Under the pieces are notes generated by a model, which was given only the letters and a program-made list of their open reading frames with translations, did no database searches and was not told where the DNA came from. Shown here one piece after another: positions 1 to 8,415 of a stretch of 64,000 bases of DNA. How positions within the stretch are numbered: position 1 is the stretch's first letter; each line of letters starts with the position of its first letter. Source of the stretch: Haloplanus litoreus (GTDB lineage Archaea; Halobacteriota; Halobacteria; Halobacteriales; Haloferacaceae); the NCBI RefSeq assembly GCF_042677945.1, contig NZ_JBHUDN010000014.1. One strand, given 5' to 3'. A program made the translations under genes and the position numbers.

Positions 1-1
1 G

Positions 2-238
2 GAAGTCGTCGAGGGACACGACGTTCCCTGGAGCCTCTATTACCTCGGCGTGGGCGGCCTGACCGGCGCGGTCACGCTGGGCCACGCGCTCGACCTGCCG
101 CTCCTGGCTGGGATGACGGACGTCGGCTGTGCCGTCTTCACCGTCACAGCCATCGCCGCGATGGCGCTGATCCACACCTACTACACCCGGGAGATGCGCT
201 TAGGAACCGACGGCGCGCCGCCGGAAACCGACGGATGA
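2..238 (+). CDS. C-terminal fragment of an integral membrane protein (truncated by window edge)
   Basis: The reading frame is open from base 2, so the start lies outside the window. About 78 residues are visible. Two hydrophobic stretches (LYYLGVGGLTGAVTLGHAL and a later segment around VFTVTAIAAMALI) look like transmembrane helices, followed by a short polar tail ending PPETDG. The family cannot be recognised from this fragment. Its TGA overlaps the ATG of the next gene (ATGA), so the two are probably co-transcribed and translationally coupled. Confidence 0.7.
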   Translation, partial: EVVEGHDVPWSLYYLGVGGLTGAVTLGHALDLPLLAGMTDVGCAVFTVTAIAAMALIHTYYTREMRLGTDGAPPETDG

Positions 239-735
239 GTCGTCGAACCCGGCGTGCACTCGCGATGCTCGCGCTCTGCGTAGCCGCGAGCATGGCACTC
301 GGTGTCGGGAGCTACAGTTCGGCGTCGGCCGACCGAAGTGTGAGCGTGGCCGTCGTCGAGGACGAGGAGGCGTACATCGGGATTCCGGACTCGACGCTGC
401 GCTGTGGGCGGGGGCAGAACGCGCTCTTTTACAATCGCTTCCCGGCACCCGTGACCGACGGTCACGTCGAAGTGACGGTCGGTGACGGCGACCTGGTGGT
501 TAAACGCGACGACGGGTTCGTCGAGTACTACGCGGGTCAGGAATTCACGGTTCCGATCGACGAGAACGTGACCGCGGGAGAGCGGTTCAGACTCCACCTG
601 AAGCCGACGAACGAATCGGCCGAGTCCATCACCGCCCGCATCGAAGTACGGGGAACGGGGTTCAGCGTCTCGACGACGGCGACACGGGACGTGTCGTGTG
701 AGAAGCAGGTCGACCGGTCGAGCGGCAGCGGGTAG
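235..735 (+). CDS. Hypothetical exported protein with N-terminal signal/anchor
   Basis: 166 residues. The N-terminus is basic (MSRRTRR), followed by a hydrophobic segment at about residues 9-26 and an SASA-type cleavage region near residue 32, which suggests a Sec signal peptide. The mature part is beta-rich and acidic. It has two cysteines (in TLRCG and near the C-terminus, VSCEK) that could form a disulfide. It resembles small secreted Ig-like or SipW-associated haloarchaeal proteins only in general character, and no family is assigned. The start overlaps the upstream stop by 4 nt, which supports an operon with the preceding membrane protein. Confidence 0.75.
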   Translation: MSRRTRRALAMLALCVAASMALGVGSYSSASADRSVSVAVVEDEEAYIGIPDSTLRCGRGQNALFYNRFPAPVTDGHVEVTVGDGDLVVKRDDGFVEYYAGQEFTVPIDENVTAGERFRLHLKPTNESAESITARIEVRGTGFSVSTTATRDVSCEKQVDRSSGSG

Positions 736-858
736 TCGCCCGGATTCGGAGGCGGCGATCGACGATGTCGACGCGGAACGTTATCATCCCCCGGACAGTA
801 GTCGGGGTGTGGTTCCGACATCCAGCAGACGGCACGTACCGATCGGAGGGACGGCGGC

Positions 859-1806
859 GTGACCGACCGCGCACCCGACCTCCACCCCGAGGCCGAATCG
901 ATCCTCGACCAGGTCGACCTCCCGCCGACCAGTGCCCTATCCGTCTCGGGCGCCCGCGAGGCGCTCCGGGACCTCCTCGTCTCGGAGGACACGCCGGACG
1001 ACGACCTCACGGTGCGAAATCTTTCCATCCCCGGGCCGGGAGACGATCCGGAGACGTCCCTCGACGTGCGGGCGTACACGCCGCCCGGGGCCGGCCGGCC
1101 GGTCCTCGTCTACTTCCACGGCGGCGGGTGGGTCCGCGGCGATCTGGACACCCACGACGGCCTGTGTCGACTGCTCGCCGAGGCGGCCGACTGTGTCGTC
1201 CTCTCGGTGGACTACCGGCGCGCACCGGAACACCAATTCCCGACGGCGGTCCACGACGCCTACGCGGCGACGGCGTGGGCGACGGAGTACGCGGACGTCG
1301 TCGGCGGCGACCCGGACCGGGTGGCGGTCGGCGGCGACAGCGCCGGCGGCAACCTCGCGGCCGCGGTGACGTTGCTGGCACGGGAGCGTGCCGGACCCGA
1401 ACTCGCCCACCAAGTCCTGCTCTATCCGGTGACGGACTACGCCTTCGACACGGACTCGTACGCCGAGAACGCCTCGGGGTACCTGCTCTCCCGGGCGAGC
1501 ATGCGCTGGTACTGGGAGCGCTATCTGGGCGACGACGTCGACGGGGCCAATCCCTACGCGTCGCCACTTCGGGCGCGGGAACTGTCCGGACTGCCGTCAG
1601 CCACGGTGATCACGGCCGGGTACGATCCGTTGCGGGACGAGGGTGCGGCCTACGCCGACCGTCTGCGCGAGGCGGGCGTACCGGTCACCCACGAGAACTT
1701 CCCCGGGATGGTCCACGTGTTCGCGTCGTTCCCGGACCTCGGCCGGGCACAGGACGCTCGCCGGCGAATCGCGGAGGGGTTGAACGAGGCCTTCGGTCGG
1801 GGCTGA
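859..1806 (+). CDS. Alpha/beta hydrolase, hormone-sensitive-lipase (HSL) family esterase
   Basis: 315 residues with a GTG start. It has the HSL oxyanion-hole motif HGGG (87-90) and the nucleophile elbow GDSAGG (159-164, Ser161). A candidate catalytic Asp lies in DPLRD (Asp256) and a catalytic His in GMVHVF (His286), so the triad is complete. These cytoplasmic carboxylesterases hydrolyse short acyl esters; the substrate here is unknown. The length is typical for the family. A long overlapping ORF in another frame (765-1958) is an Arg/Gly/Pro-rich shadow. Confidence 0.9.
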   Translation: MTDRAPDLHPEAESILDQVDLPPTSALSVSGAREALRDLLVSEDTPDDDLTVRNLSIPGPGDDPETSLDVRAYTPPGAGRPVLVYFHGGGWVRGDLDTHDGLCRLLAEAADCVVLSVDYRRAPEHQFPTAVHDAYAATAWATEYADVVGGDPDRVAVGGDSAGGNLAAAVTLLARERAGPELAHQVLLYPVTDYAFDTDSYAENASGYLLSRASMRWYWERYLGDDVDGANPYASPLRARELSGLPSATVITAGYDPLRDEGAAYADRLREAGVPVTHENFPGMVHVFASFPDLGRAQDARRRIAEGLNEAFGRG

Positions 1807-1893
1807 GACGCGTCGCCAGCGGCCGGTCGTCGGTTCTCGACCCTGATAGTCACCACACACGTCTTTTACGTTGTGCACCCGTAGCAGGGAGCA

Positions 1894-2232
1894 ATGTTAC
1901 TGATCCGCGGCAACGGCGGGGACACGACGCTCACCGGCACCGTGTACGAACGGGGTGAGCGCGCGCCGAGTTTTCAGGGCGCCCCGGACGAGGATGCCGC
2001 CTACGTGTGGGTCTGCGACGAGTTCTACGAAGTCGAGAGCGGTGGGTCGAGCACCGAAATCGACGGTGAGGAGATTCGAATCGCCTTCGAGTCGCCGATG
2101 CCGCGCGGGTTCGACACTCGAGAGCAGGCCATCGAGGCCGCCAAGGAACACCTGCGCACCCAGTTCGCTCGCGTCGGCGTCCCCGAGTCGACGGTCACCA
2201 TCGAAATCGAGAAGGCCGATCCGATCGAGTGA
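1894..2232 (+). CDS. Conserved haloarchaeal hypothetical protein (DUF7113-like)
   Basis: 112 residues, acidic and without membrane segments. It begins MLLIRGNGGDT and contains an aromatic core (AAYVWVCDEFYEV), then a helical region with EQAIEAAKEHLRTQFAR. It resembles a short haloarchaea-specific family of unknown function; this is recalled, not searched. The ATG lies 25-30 nt after TTTTACG, consistent with a leaderless transcript. It converges on the NurA gene, with a perfect palindrome between them. Confidence 0.75.
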   Translation: MLLIRGNGGDTTLTGTVYERGERAPSFQGAPDEDAAYVWVCDEFYEVESGGSSTEIDGEEIRIAFESPMPRGFDTREQAIEAAKEHLRTQFARVGVPESTVTIEIEKADPIE

Positions 2233-2273
2233 CTCGGCCGGCCCTCGGACTGTCGGCTGTAACTGTGTCGAGC

Positions 2274-2299
2274 GAGTCGCCACTCCGGAGTGGCGACTC
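2274..2299. repeat. Perfect 26-bp palindrome between convergent genes
   Basis: Arm GAGTCGCCACTCC (2274-2286) is followed directly by its reverse complement GGAGTGGCGACTC (2287-2299) with no spacer. It sits between the stops of the DUF7113-like gene (+) and nurA (-). It could act as a bidirectional 3'-end signal or processing hairpin, or as a binding site for a dimeric protein. Confidence 0.85.
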
Positions 2300-2325
2300 C
2301 CCGTGCCGACGTACAGCGGGCAGTA

Positions 2326-3570
2326 TCAGAACTCCCCGCCCCAGCGATGGTCGTCGTAGGTGCGCACGGACGACGACTCCAGCCGTTCTTCGAACTTCCG
2401 TCGGAGCGCCGCCTTCTCGTCGACGCCGATCCGTGCGAGGGCGTCCGCTCGTTCGACGACCGGCGGCGGGCCCCGTGCAGTCGCGACGTCCCGGAGAACC
2501 TGTCGGGTGAGACGGTCACGGGCGTCGGCGTCGCGGGTCAGGCCCGCCGGGGCTTCGACGCGGTAACACAGATCCTCGCGAGGGTCGTAGACGACGAAGA
2601 ACGTCACCTCGTAATCCGCCGGGTCGCGCCGGCGGTCCACGCCGAGGGCGTCGCCGTCGGCCGCGAGCGTGCGGTCGGAGCCGCCACGTGAGCGGAACCA
2701 GCCGGTGAAGGTGAGTCGGTCCGTCGGCCGGCCGTCGTCGTTGCCGCCACCGGGTTCGAGCAGACGCGAAAAGAGCGCCGTATCGTCGACCCACGGGGCG
2801 GGGACACCGTTCTCGCGGAGCGCCCGGGTGATGAGCTTCGGCGAGGGGTTCTTCACGAATCCGGCGACTGCGACGTCTCGGTCGAGGAGGCGTTCGACGA
2901 GGCGAACGTAGTTCTCGACGATAGCTCGGGGCTTGGCCTCCGTCGCCAGCGCCCCGAGTTCGGCGTCGCGGTCCTGCCAGTTGAGCAGTTCCTTCGGATA
3001 CAGCGGCCCGTCGAGGACGAGACAGTCGTCGACGGCGTCGGCGTGTTCGAGGGCGTGTGAGCTCTCGGCGAGATAGAGCGCGAGCGCGTGGACGACTCCC
3101 TCCGCGTAGCGATTCACCCGGGGGGCGTGGAGAATCTTGCGCCGGAAGTATCCCTCGTCCCGGCGCACCCAGTCGGTGCCGAGCGCGAGCGTGGGATCGT
3201 TGGCGTGGACGGTCGTCACCAGACTCCGAGCGCGGTGCAACTCGAGGTCGGACGGCTCGGCCGCCATCGCGGCGTGGGCGACGTCGAGGACCAGACCGTT
3301 CTTGAACGTCGTCGGATTGATCGTCCCCGAGTCGAGTCCGTGGACGGTCGGATAGGGCGGGTCGACGAGGGCCACGTCGTCGACGTCGACCGACCGCAGG
3401 CGTCGCTCACCGAGCGGTTCGATCACCGTGCGACCGTCGACGCGGAGCGGATCGAGCCACTCCTCGAACGCCGTCCGCGCCAGGTCGTCGTGGTCGGTGT
3501 CGTCGACCCGGCGACCGAGGAGTCCGGCGATGTCGGCGATGCCGTCGACGTGGACCGGATCGAGGGCCAT
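2326..3570 (-). CDS. nurA: NurA-domain 5'-3' nuclease (DNA double-strand-break repair)
   Basis: 414 residues. Acidic motifs fit the NurA RNase H-like fold: GLDSGTINP with Asp80 near the first strand, a central DCLVLDGPLYPKELL segment, and a C-terminal stretch with YLRTQ-like aromatic and charged residues. Archaeal NurA works with HerA, Mre11 and Rad50 to resect DNA ends. No herA, mre11 or rad50 lies in the window, so the partner genes are elsewhere. The start ATG at 3570 gives a compact N-terminus (MALDPVHVDGIADIAGLL). It is transcribed divergently from the HAD hydrolase gene with a 112-nt shared promoter region. Confidence 0.8.
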   Translation of the reverse strand: MALDPVHVDGIADIAGLLGRRVDDTDHDDLARTAFEEWLDPLRVDGRTVIEPLGERRLRSVDVDDVALVDPPYPTVHGLDSGTINPTTFKNGLVLDVAHAAMAAEPSDLELHRARSLVTTVHANDPTLALGTDWVRRDEGYFRRKILHAPRVNRYAEGVVHALALYLAESSHALEHADAVDDCLVLDGPLYPKELLNWQDRDAELGALATEAKPRAIVENYVRLVERLLDRDVAVAGFVKNPSPKLITRALRENGVPAPWVDDTALFSRLLEPGGGNDDGRPTDRLTFTGWFRSRGGSDRTLAADGDALGVDRRRDPADYEVTFFVVYDPREDLCYRVEAPAGLTRDADARDRLTRQVLRDVATARGPPPVVERADALARIGVDEKAALRRKFEERLESSSVRTYDDHRWGGEF

Positions 3571-3682
3571 GGACTACCCACCGGGCGGAGGCACAAATAT
3601 CGTCGCGTTCGATCCCCGCTGGCGCCTGTCGTCGGTCGTCGAAAGACGGCACGCTCATAGGCGTCGCCGAACTAGCCGTCGT

Positions 3683-4342
3683 ATGAACACGGCCGCGGTG
3701 GCGTTCGACCTCGACGACACGCTGGCCGTTACGACGGTCGACCGGGAGACGCTCTTGGTCGAGGCGATGCGCGCCGTCGGCGCGCCGCCCCGATCACGGG
3801 AAGCGTACCTCGACGCCCACGCGGAGAACCTGACCGCTCGAAGCCGCGAACCGGTGTTCGAGCGGTTGCTCGAAGGACTGGACACCGACGTCGACGCGGA
3901 CGAACTCGCACGGGCGTATCGGGAACGTGTGAACGCGTCGCTCCAACCGGTCGCGGGCGTCGAGTCGATGCTCGCGACGCTCCGCGAGCGGTACCGACTC
4001 GGCCTGTTGACGAACGGTCCCGTCGTCGCGCAGCGGTCGAAACTCCGGGCGCTGGGGTGGACGGACGCGTTCGACGTCGCCCTGGTGACCGGTGAACTGA
4101 GCGCGGGGAAGCCGGACGCGGCGGCGTTCGAGACGCTCCTCGACGAACTGGGAACGACGGCGGCGGAGACGGTGTTCGTCGGCGACGACGTGGGTGCCGA
4201 CGTCGGCGGCGCTGCGGCGGCCGGAATCGACGCGATTCAGGTGACGTTCGCCGGGGGACCCGCTCCCGACACGACGGCGTTCGCCCACGTCGACCGGGCC
4301 GAACTGGCGACGCGGCTGCCGGCGATTCTCGACTCGCGGTAA
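3683..4342 (+). CDS. HAD-superfamily hydrolase
   Basis: 219 residues. The N-terminal motif FDLDDT holds the nucleophile Asp9 and the acid/base Asp11. Motif II is LLTNGP, motif III GKPDAAAF and motif IV FVGDDVGADVGGA. A helical cap lies between motifs I and II, as in phosphoglycolate phosphatase-like (Cof/YjjG) enzymes. It is probably a small-molecule phosphatase; the substrate cannot be read from sequence. The frame is open further upstream, but the ATG at 3683 puts motif I immediately at the N-terminus, as usual, and fits the upstream promoter spacing. Confidence 0.88.
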   Translation: MNTAAVAFDLDDTLAVTTVDRETLLVEAMRAVGAPPRSREAYLDAHAENLTARSREPVFERLLEGLDTDVDADELARAYRERVNASLQPVAGVESMLATLRERYRLGLLTNGPVVAQRSKLRALGWTDAFDVALVTGELSAGKPDAAAFETLLDELGTTAAETVFVGDDVGADVGGAAAAGIDAIQVTFAGGPAPDTTAFAHVDRAELATRLPAILDSR

Positions 4343-4350
4343 GGCCGGAC

Positions 4351-4752
4351 TCAACGACCAGCGACCGCCGCCTCGACGGCGACGAGGGCGCGTTTCACCT
4401 CGGCGCCGTCCTCGACGAAGACGACGGTTCGGGGTGGATCGGCGGCCGTCGGACGGACGCGGAGGCCGGCATCGGCGGCGGCNNNNNNNNNNNNNNNNNN
4501 NNNNNCGGCGTCGACGACGGCCTCGTGTGCGGTCGGAAATTCGAGTCGGACGCGCTCGGGGTGGACGAACGCCGTCGCCACGGCGTCGCCGTCGGCCCGT
4601 ATCACGTAGGCTCGCCGCCCGTCGGCCGTCGTTTCGACGTCGGGGTCGGGGTCGGTCACCGTCACCGAGGCGAGTCGGCCCTCGTGGCCGACGAGGTCCG
4701 AGGCGAGCAACTGCGCGATTCGGACGCCGTCGTCGAGACTGGATGCGACCAT
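4351..4752 (-). CDS. Conserved haloarchaeal hypothetical protein, interrupted by an N run
   Basis: About 133 residues from the ATG at 4752 (MVASSLDDGVRIAQLLASDL); 23 undetermined bases (4483-4505) fall inside. The protein is alternately basic and acidic, without membrane segments. It contains LASVTVTDPDPDVETTADGRRAYVIRADG-type beta strands, split by the gap from a C-terminal stretch with VVFVEDGAEVKRAL. The frame is open on both sides if the gap length is as shown. It is probably a small haloarchaeal family of unknown function. An extension to 4857 is open but low in complexity and unlikely to be coding. Confidence 0.65.
   Translation of the reverse strand: MVASSLDDGVRIAQLLASDLVGHEGRLASVTVTDPDPDVETTADGRRAYVIRADGDAVATAFVHPERVRLEFPTAHEAVVDAXXXXXXXXAAADAGLRVRPTAADPPRTVVFVEDGAEVKRALVAVEAAVAGR
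4483..4505. other. Run of 23 undetermined bases
   Basis: The sequence is N from 4483 to 4505, flanked by GGCGGCGGC-rich DNA inside a coding region. It is a sequencing or assembly gap (or masking), not a biological feature. Confidence 0.95.
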
Positions 4753-4874
4753 GGGCCGTGTACGATCCGGAGCGGTTTCAACGCTCCTCGTCGCCGTGGC
4801 TGCCGGAGGAGTGGCTGCGGGATTCGTCGGCCCTCCGAGACGTTTATGCGTCCACACCGTCTTCTCCGAGGGGT

Positions 4875-5984
4875 ATGGATAACCTACGAACCGGCTTGAG
4901 CTACGGTGACGTCCTGTTGGTACCGAAACGATCGCCGGTAGATAGCCGCGACGACGTCGATCTGACGACGACGTTCACGCCACACGTCGAACTGGAGACG
5001 CCGCTCGTCTCGGCGGCGATGGACACGGTCACCGAGGCGGAGATGGCGGTCGAACTCGGCCGAGCGGGGGGGCTCGGCGTGTTACACCGGTTCCTCTCGC
5101 CCGAGGAACAGGCGCGACAGGTCGAGCAGGTGGTGTCCGCGGGTGTGCAGGTCGGTGCGGCGGTGGGCATCGACGAGGACTACGTCGGCCGGTGTGCCGG
5201 ACTGGTCGATGCTGGCGTCGACGTACTCGTCGTCGACGTCGCCCACGGACACCTGGAACGTGCGCTCACCGCCGTCGAGACGATCGCCGAGGAGTTTCCC
5301 GAGACGGACCTGGCCGCCGGCAACGTCGCCACACCCACGGGGGTCGAGGACCTCGCGGCGGCGGGGGCCGACTGTGTGAAAGTCGGAATCGGTCCGGGGT
5401 CGCACTGCACCACCCGCAAAGTGGCCGGTGCCGGCGTCCCCCAGTTGACTGCCGTCGACGACTGTGCGCGGGCCGCGGCTGACCTCGACGTGCGGATCTG
5501 TGCGGACGGCGGGATCCGCACCTCGGGCGACGCGGCGAAGGCGTTGATGGCGGGGGCGGACACGGTGATGCTCGGCAGTCTGTTCGCCGGGACCGACGAG
5601 GCGCCGGGAGCCGTCGTCGAAGTCGACGGGACGCCCTACAAGCGGTCCCGGGGAATGGCCACCACCGCCGCGGCGGAGGAACGCGACGACAAAGGGAACG
5701 ACGTCGACGCGGACGAAGGGGTCGAGGCCCTGACGCCGTACAAGGGGTCCGTGGCCACCGTCGCGGCGGACTTCTGTGCCGGCATCCGGTCGGGACTCTC
5801 CTACTGTGGTGGCCACACCATCTCGCGCGCTCGGGACCGAGCCGAGTTCGTTCGGGTCGCCCAGAGTGCACGGGAGCGCGAGGGCTTCCACGCGGACCAC
5901 GACTGGGAGGGCGTCAACGTGGACAGCGAGGCGAAGGAGGTCGACGAATCCGGCGCCGAAAGGGTCGCCGAGAGCGACGACTGA
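4875..5984 (+). CDS. guaB: IMP dehydrogenase / GMP reductase family protein without CBS domains
   Basis: 369-residue (beta/alpha)8 barrel. The active-site loop reads GIGPGSHCTTR with catalytic Cys178; before it come LVSAAMDTVTE (IMP site) and VVDVAHGH, after it ICADGGIRTSGD and LGSLFAG (phosphate binding). The CBS pair normally inserted in IMPDH is absent, and the flap (YKRSRGMATTAA...PYKGSV) lacks an obvious Arg-Tyr dyad. The enzyme may therefore be a GMP reductase-like paralogue and not the housekeeping IMPDH. The role is NAD(P)-dependent interconversion of IMP with XMP or GMP. The start at 4875 follows TTTATG with leaderless-type spacing. Confidence 0.88.
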   Translation: MDNLRTGLSYGDVLLVPKRSPVDSRDDVDLTTTFTPHVELETPLVSAAMDTVTEAEMAVELGRAGGLGVLHRFLSPEEQARQVEQVVSAGVQVGAAVGIDEDYVGRCAGLVDAGVDVLVVDVAHGHLERALTAVETIAEEFPETDLAAGNVATPTGVEDLAAAGADCVKVGIGPGSHCTTRKVAGAGVPQLTAVDDCARAAADLDVRICADGGIRTSGDAAKALMAGADTVMLGSLFAGTDEAPGAVVEVDGTPYKRSRGMATTAAAEERDDKGNDVDADEGVEALTPYKGSVATVAADFCAGIRSGLSYCGGHTISRARDRAEFVRVAQSAREREGFHADHDWEGVNVDSEAKEVDESGAERVAESDD

Positions 5985-6047
5985 GACGGATACAGCAGCG
6001 ATTGCGTGCGCACATCCGATCACCAGACCGCGTGCGTGGGGTGTCCA

Positions 6048-6106
6048 ACGGTTACGAGAGCGCCAGCCGTGCGAACAGTTCCAAACGCGACGAGAGTCGT
6101 AACCGT
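6048..6106. repeat. 10-bp inverted repeat with 39-nt loop between convergent genes
   Basis: ACGGTTACGA (6048-6057) is the exact reverse complement of TCGTAACCGT (6097-6106). It lies downstream of guaB and facing the 3' end of the DUF2240 gene. The right arm leads into CGTAACCGTGTCCCGG, which resembles the dispersed 3'-end element described at 23132, 25962 and 28050. Confidence 0.6.
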
Positions 6107-6172
6107 GTCCCGGTGGTTCGTCGTGACGGTCCGGCGATCACCGGGACGGACTTCCGACGGTCCGGACGACGA

Positions 6173-6658
6173 TCACGGATCGCCGGCTCCCGAACCCGGA
6201 TCCGCGTCCGACCCATCGCGGAGGTCGGCGAGCGTCCGGTCGGCGGCGTCGCCGACTGCGATGTTCCGGCGGCGGGCGTAGAGGATGGCGGCGGCCTCGA
6301 TGGTGACGCCGAGGTCACGCTGTCGTTCGTTGATGGCCGCGACGGCGTCCTGTTTTTCGAGACCGGCGTCGACGAGGGCCGAGAGGACGCGTTCGAAGGC
6401 GGACTGTTCGCGGAGGACCGACTCGTCGGGGACGAAGCCCTCCGGAATGGTGACCGTGGCTGGGTCGAACTCCGCGATCAGGTCGTCGTCCTCGCGGGAG
6501 AGGAGCCCACGGCCGGCCGCCACGTCGACGAGGCGCTTGGCCTGATCGGGGGTGAACCAGTCCCGGTCCAGCGAGAGGGCCACGACGAACTCACCCTCGC
6601 CGAGTCGCGACCGACCCCGGTCACGGAAGGGCGCCGCCACCGCGGCTTCGAGGCTCAT
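6173..6658 (-). CDS. DUF2240 family protein
   Basis: 161 residues, soluble. The N-terminal half (MSLEAAVAAPFRDRGRSRL, then FVVALSLDRDWFTPDQAKRL) resembles a winged-helix domain. The C-terminal half is helical (ESVLREQSAFERVLSALVDAGLEKQDAVAAI) and ends in an acidic tail. It matches my recollection of the archaeal DUF2240 family, whose function is unknown. It is transcribed divergently from rps8e, with about 92 nt between the starts. Confidence 0.75.
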   Translation of the reverse strand: MSLEAAVAAPFRDRGRSRLGEGEFVVALSLDRDWFTPDQAKRLVDVAAGRGLLSREDDDLIAEFDPATVTIPEGFVPDESVLREQSAFERVLSALVDAGLEKQDAVAAINERQRDLGVTIEAAAILYARRRNIAVGDAADRTLADLRDGSDADPGSGAGDP

Positions 6659-6750
6659 GCCCCAGAGAGCGCGGGCCGGTCCACTAAACCCTATCCGTTC
6701 CGGCTCCGCGTTCCGAGCGATTCAAGTAGTTGCTGGGACTGGATAGCGGT

Positions 6751-7122
6751 ATGAAAGACCAGGGACGCTCGACGCGTAAGCGGACGGGCGGCCGCCTCCG
6801 GCCGTTCCGAAACAAGAAACGGTACCAGCTGGGTCGCCAGCCCGCCGAGACGACGGTCGGCGAGCCGCGGTTCCAGACTATCGACGCGCGTGGCACCGGG
6901 ACGAAGACCCGGGCACTCGCCACGAACGTCGCTCACGTCGCCGACGGCGGCGAGACGACCGAGGCCGAAATCGAGAACGTAGAGGAGAACCCCTCGAACA
7001 CCAACTACGCCCGACGGAACATCGTCACGAAAGGCGCGATCATCGAGACGAGTGAGGGGCGTGCCCGCGTCACGTCGCGACCCGGACAGACCGGTCAGGT
7101 CAACGCCGTCCTTCTGGAGTAG
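6751..7122 (+). CDS. rps8e: Small-subunit ribosomal protein S8e
   Basis: 123 residues. The N-terminus MKDQGRSTRKRTGGRLRP, the core KKRYQLGRQPAETTVGE and the C-terminal block NIVTKGAIIETSEGRARVTSRPGQ are characteristic of archaeal/eukaryal eS8. It is a 30S subunit component. The first ATG of the frame before the basic N-terminus was chosen. It is an isolated gene, facing the AbrB-PhoU gene at its 3' end. Confidence 0.95.
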   Translation: MKDQGRSTRKRTGGRLRPFRNKKRYQLGRQPAETTVGEPRFQTIDARGTGTKTRALATNVAHVADGGETTEAEIENVEENPSNTNYARRNIVTKGAIIETSEGRARVTSRPGQTGQVNAVLLE

Positions 7123-7143
7123 GGTGCTGTCGGGCCGACGTCA

Positions 7144-8145
7144 TCAAGGCGTCGGCGCCGCCTTCTGTAACGCCGTCTCGGCGATGTTGCCGCCGTAGTC
7201 GGCGCTGCGTGACAGCGAGTCGACGACGAGTCCCAGCAGTTGCGCTCGCGTCGGGTCGAGTTCGCGCAGGAGTTCGTCGATGGAACGGGCGTGACCGTCG
7301 ATGCTCTGCACCGACTCACGGGCTCCGTTGGCCCGATGGGTCGCCTCCTCGCTGTCGTCGAGAAAGAGCGCGTCCATCGCGGCATCGGTCACCGATGCGG
7401 CGTCCTCGTGGAGTTCGTGGAGCGCCTCGACGACGTCGTCCGGGAGCTCCGCCTCGAAGTTGAGCGAGAGGTGGGCGATTTTTGTCGCGTGGTCGGCGAT
7501 CCGTTCGAGCTGTCGGGCCGCGGACTGGTAGTCGAAACACACCTCGCGGGTGACACCGAGTTCCTCGGCCGCGCGTGGACTCCGGAGTGTCGCCCGGAAG
7601 ATGCGGGAGACGACCATCCAGAGGCGATCCACGTCGTCGTCGCGCTGGATGACGTCGCGGGCCAGGTCGTCGTCGAGTTCGACCAGCGCCGTCACGGCGT
7701 CTTCCAGCATCGAGAGGGCGATCAGGCGCATCCGGGTGACTGCGTTGTTGATCGACAGCTCCGAGGAGTCGAGCAGATCGCGGATGACCACCCGGTCGCG
7801 GGTTTCCTCGAGGACTTCCAGGCCGACCAGGCTCTGAGTGGCCTTCCTGATGGTCCGACGCTGATCGGTCGTGATCCGAGCGCTCTCTAGGGCGATGATG
7901 TCGAACCCGCTGACGTACATCGTCATCACGGCACGGACGAGTTCCTCCCCGACTAACTCGCCGATGTCGAGTGTCCCCTCGGTCCGTTCCTCGCCCGTGC
8001 GGGGCGTCATGAACAACGAGTCGCCTTCCGGGTAGAACGCGACCGTACTCCCGGCGGAGACGTCGTTGTCTTTCGCCCAGTCTTTCGGAATCGACACCGT
8101 GTACGTCGATCCACCCGTCACCTGCACCTTGCGGGTCTCGACCAT
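7144..8145 (-). CDS. AbrB-type DNA-binding / PhoU-domain protein
   Basis: 333 residues. Residues about 1-45 (MVETRKVQVTGGSTYTVSIP then KDWAKDNDVSAGSTVAFYPEG) form a SpoVT/AbrB swapped-hairpin DNA-binding domain. The rest is an all-helical PhoU-like domain with LERIADHATKIAHL, the metal-binding type motif of PhoU. This architecture links DNA binding to phosphate signalling. It lies divergent to pstS across a 326-bp region, which supports a regulator of the pst operon (inference). The start at 8145 was chosen because the AbrB domain begins there; an upstream ATG at 8184 would add 13 residues. Confidence 0.87.
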   Translation of the reverse strand: MVETRKVQVTGGSTYTVSIPKDWAKDNDVSAGSTVAFYPEGDSLFMTPRTGEERTEGTLDIGELVGEELVRAVMTMYVSGFDIIALESARITTDQRRTIRKATQSLVGLEVLEETRDRVVIRDLLDSSELSINNAVTRMRLIALSMLEDAVTALVELDDDLARDVIQRDDDVDRLWMVVSRIFRATLRSPRAAEELGVTREVCFDYQSAARQLERIADHATKIAHLSLNFEAELPDDVVEALHELHEDAASVTDAAMDALFLDDSEEATHRANGARESVQSIDGHARSIDELLRELDPTRAQLLGLVVDSLSRSADYGGNIAETALQKAAPTP

Positions 8146-8182
8146 ACGCGGAGGAAACCGGCGGGGCGAAATAAAACCACCC

Positions 8183-8197
8183 ATATCTATATACTTC
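8183..8197 (-). promoter_or_regulatory. TATA/P-box-like element of the AbrB-PhoU gene
   Basis: Read on the minus strand, GAAGTATATAGATAT lies 38-52 nt before the start codon. It differs at two of 15 positions from GAACTATATAGTTAT in front of pstS. It may be a core promoter, a shared Pho regulator site, or both. Confidence 0.6.
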
Positions 8198-8415
8198 TCG
8201 TTCGGTTGGCGGCGACGTCGCGGCTAGACCGGTCGAAACGCGTCGTCGTCCCCGTTCGTGACGCCCCCCGCTCGCCGGCTACGGTGCGGGATTTCGAGAG
8301 CCGATATGGCCGGAATTGACGCACAGAGAGCGATAACTCCGCGACCGTGGAGTCGGCGAACGGGTCGTCGTGTCGAGTCGCCGGACGGGATCATCGCCAC
8401 GAGTTCCCGTACTTA

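Noticed and set aside
765..1958. 397-codon open frame overlapping the esterase gene
   Set aside because: Arg/Gly/Pro-rich shadow in a GC-rich genome; the 859-1806 frame has all HSL motifs.
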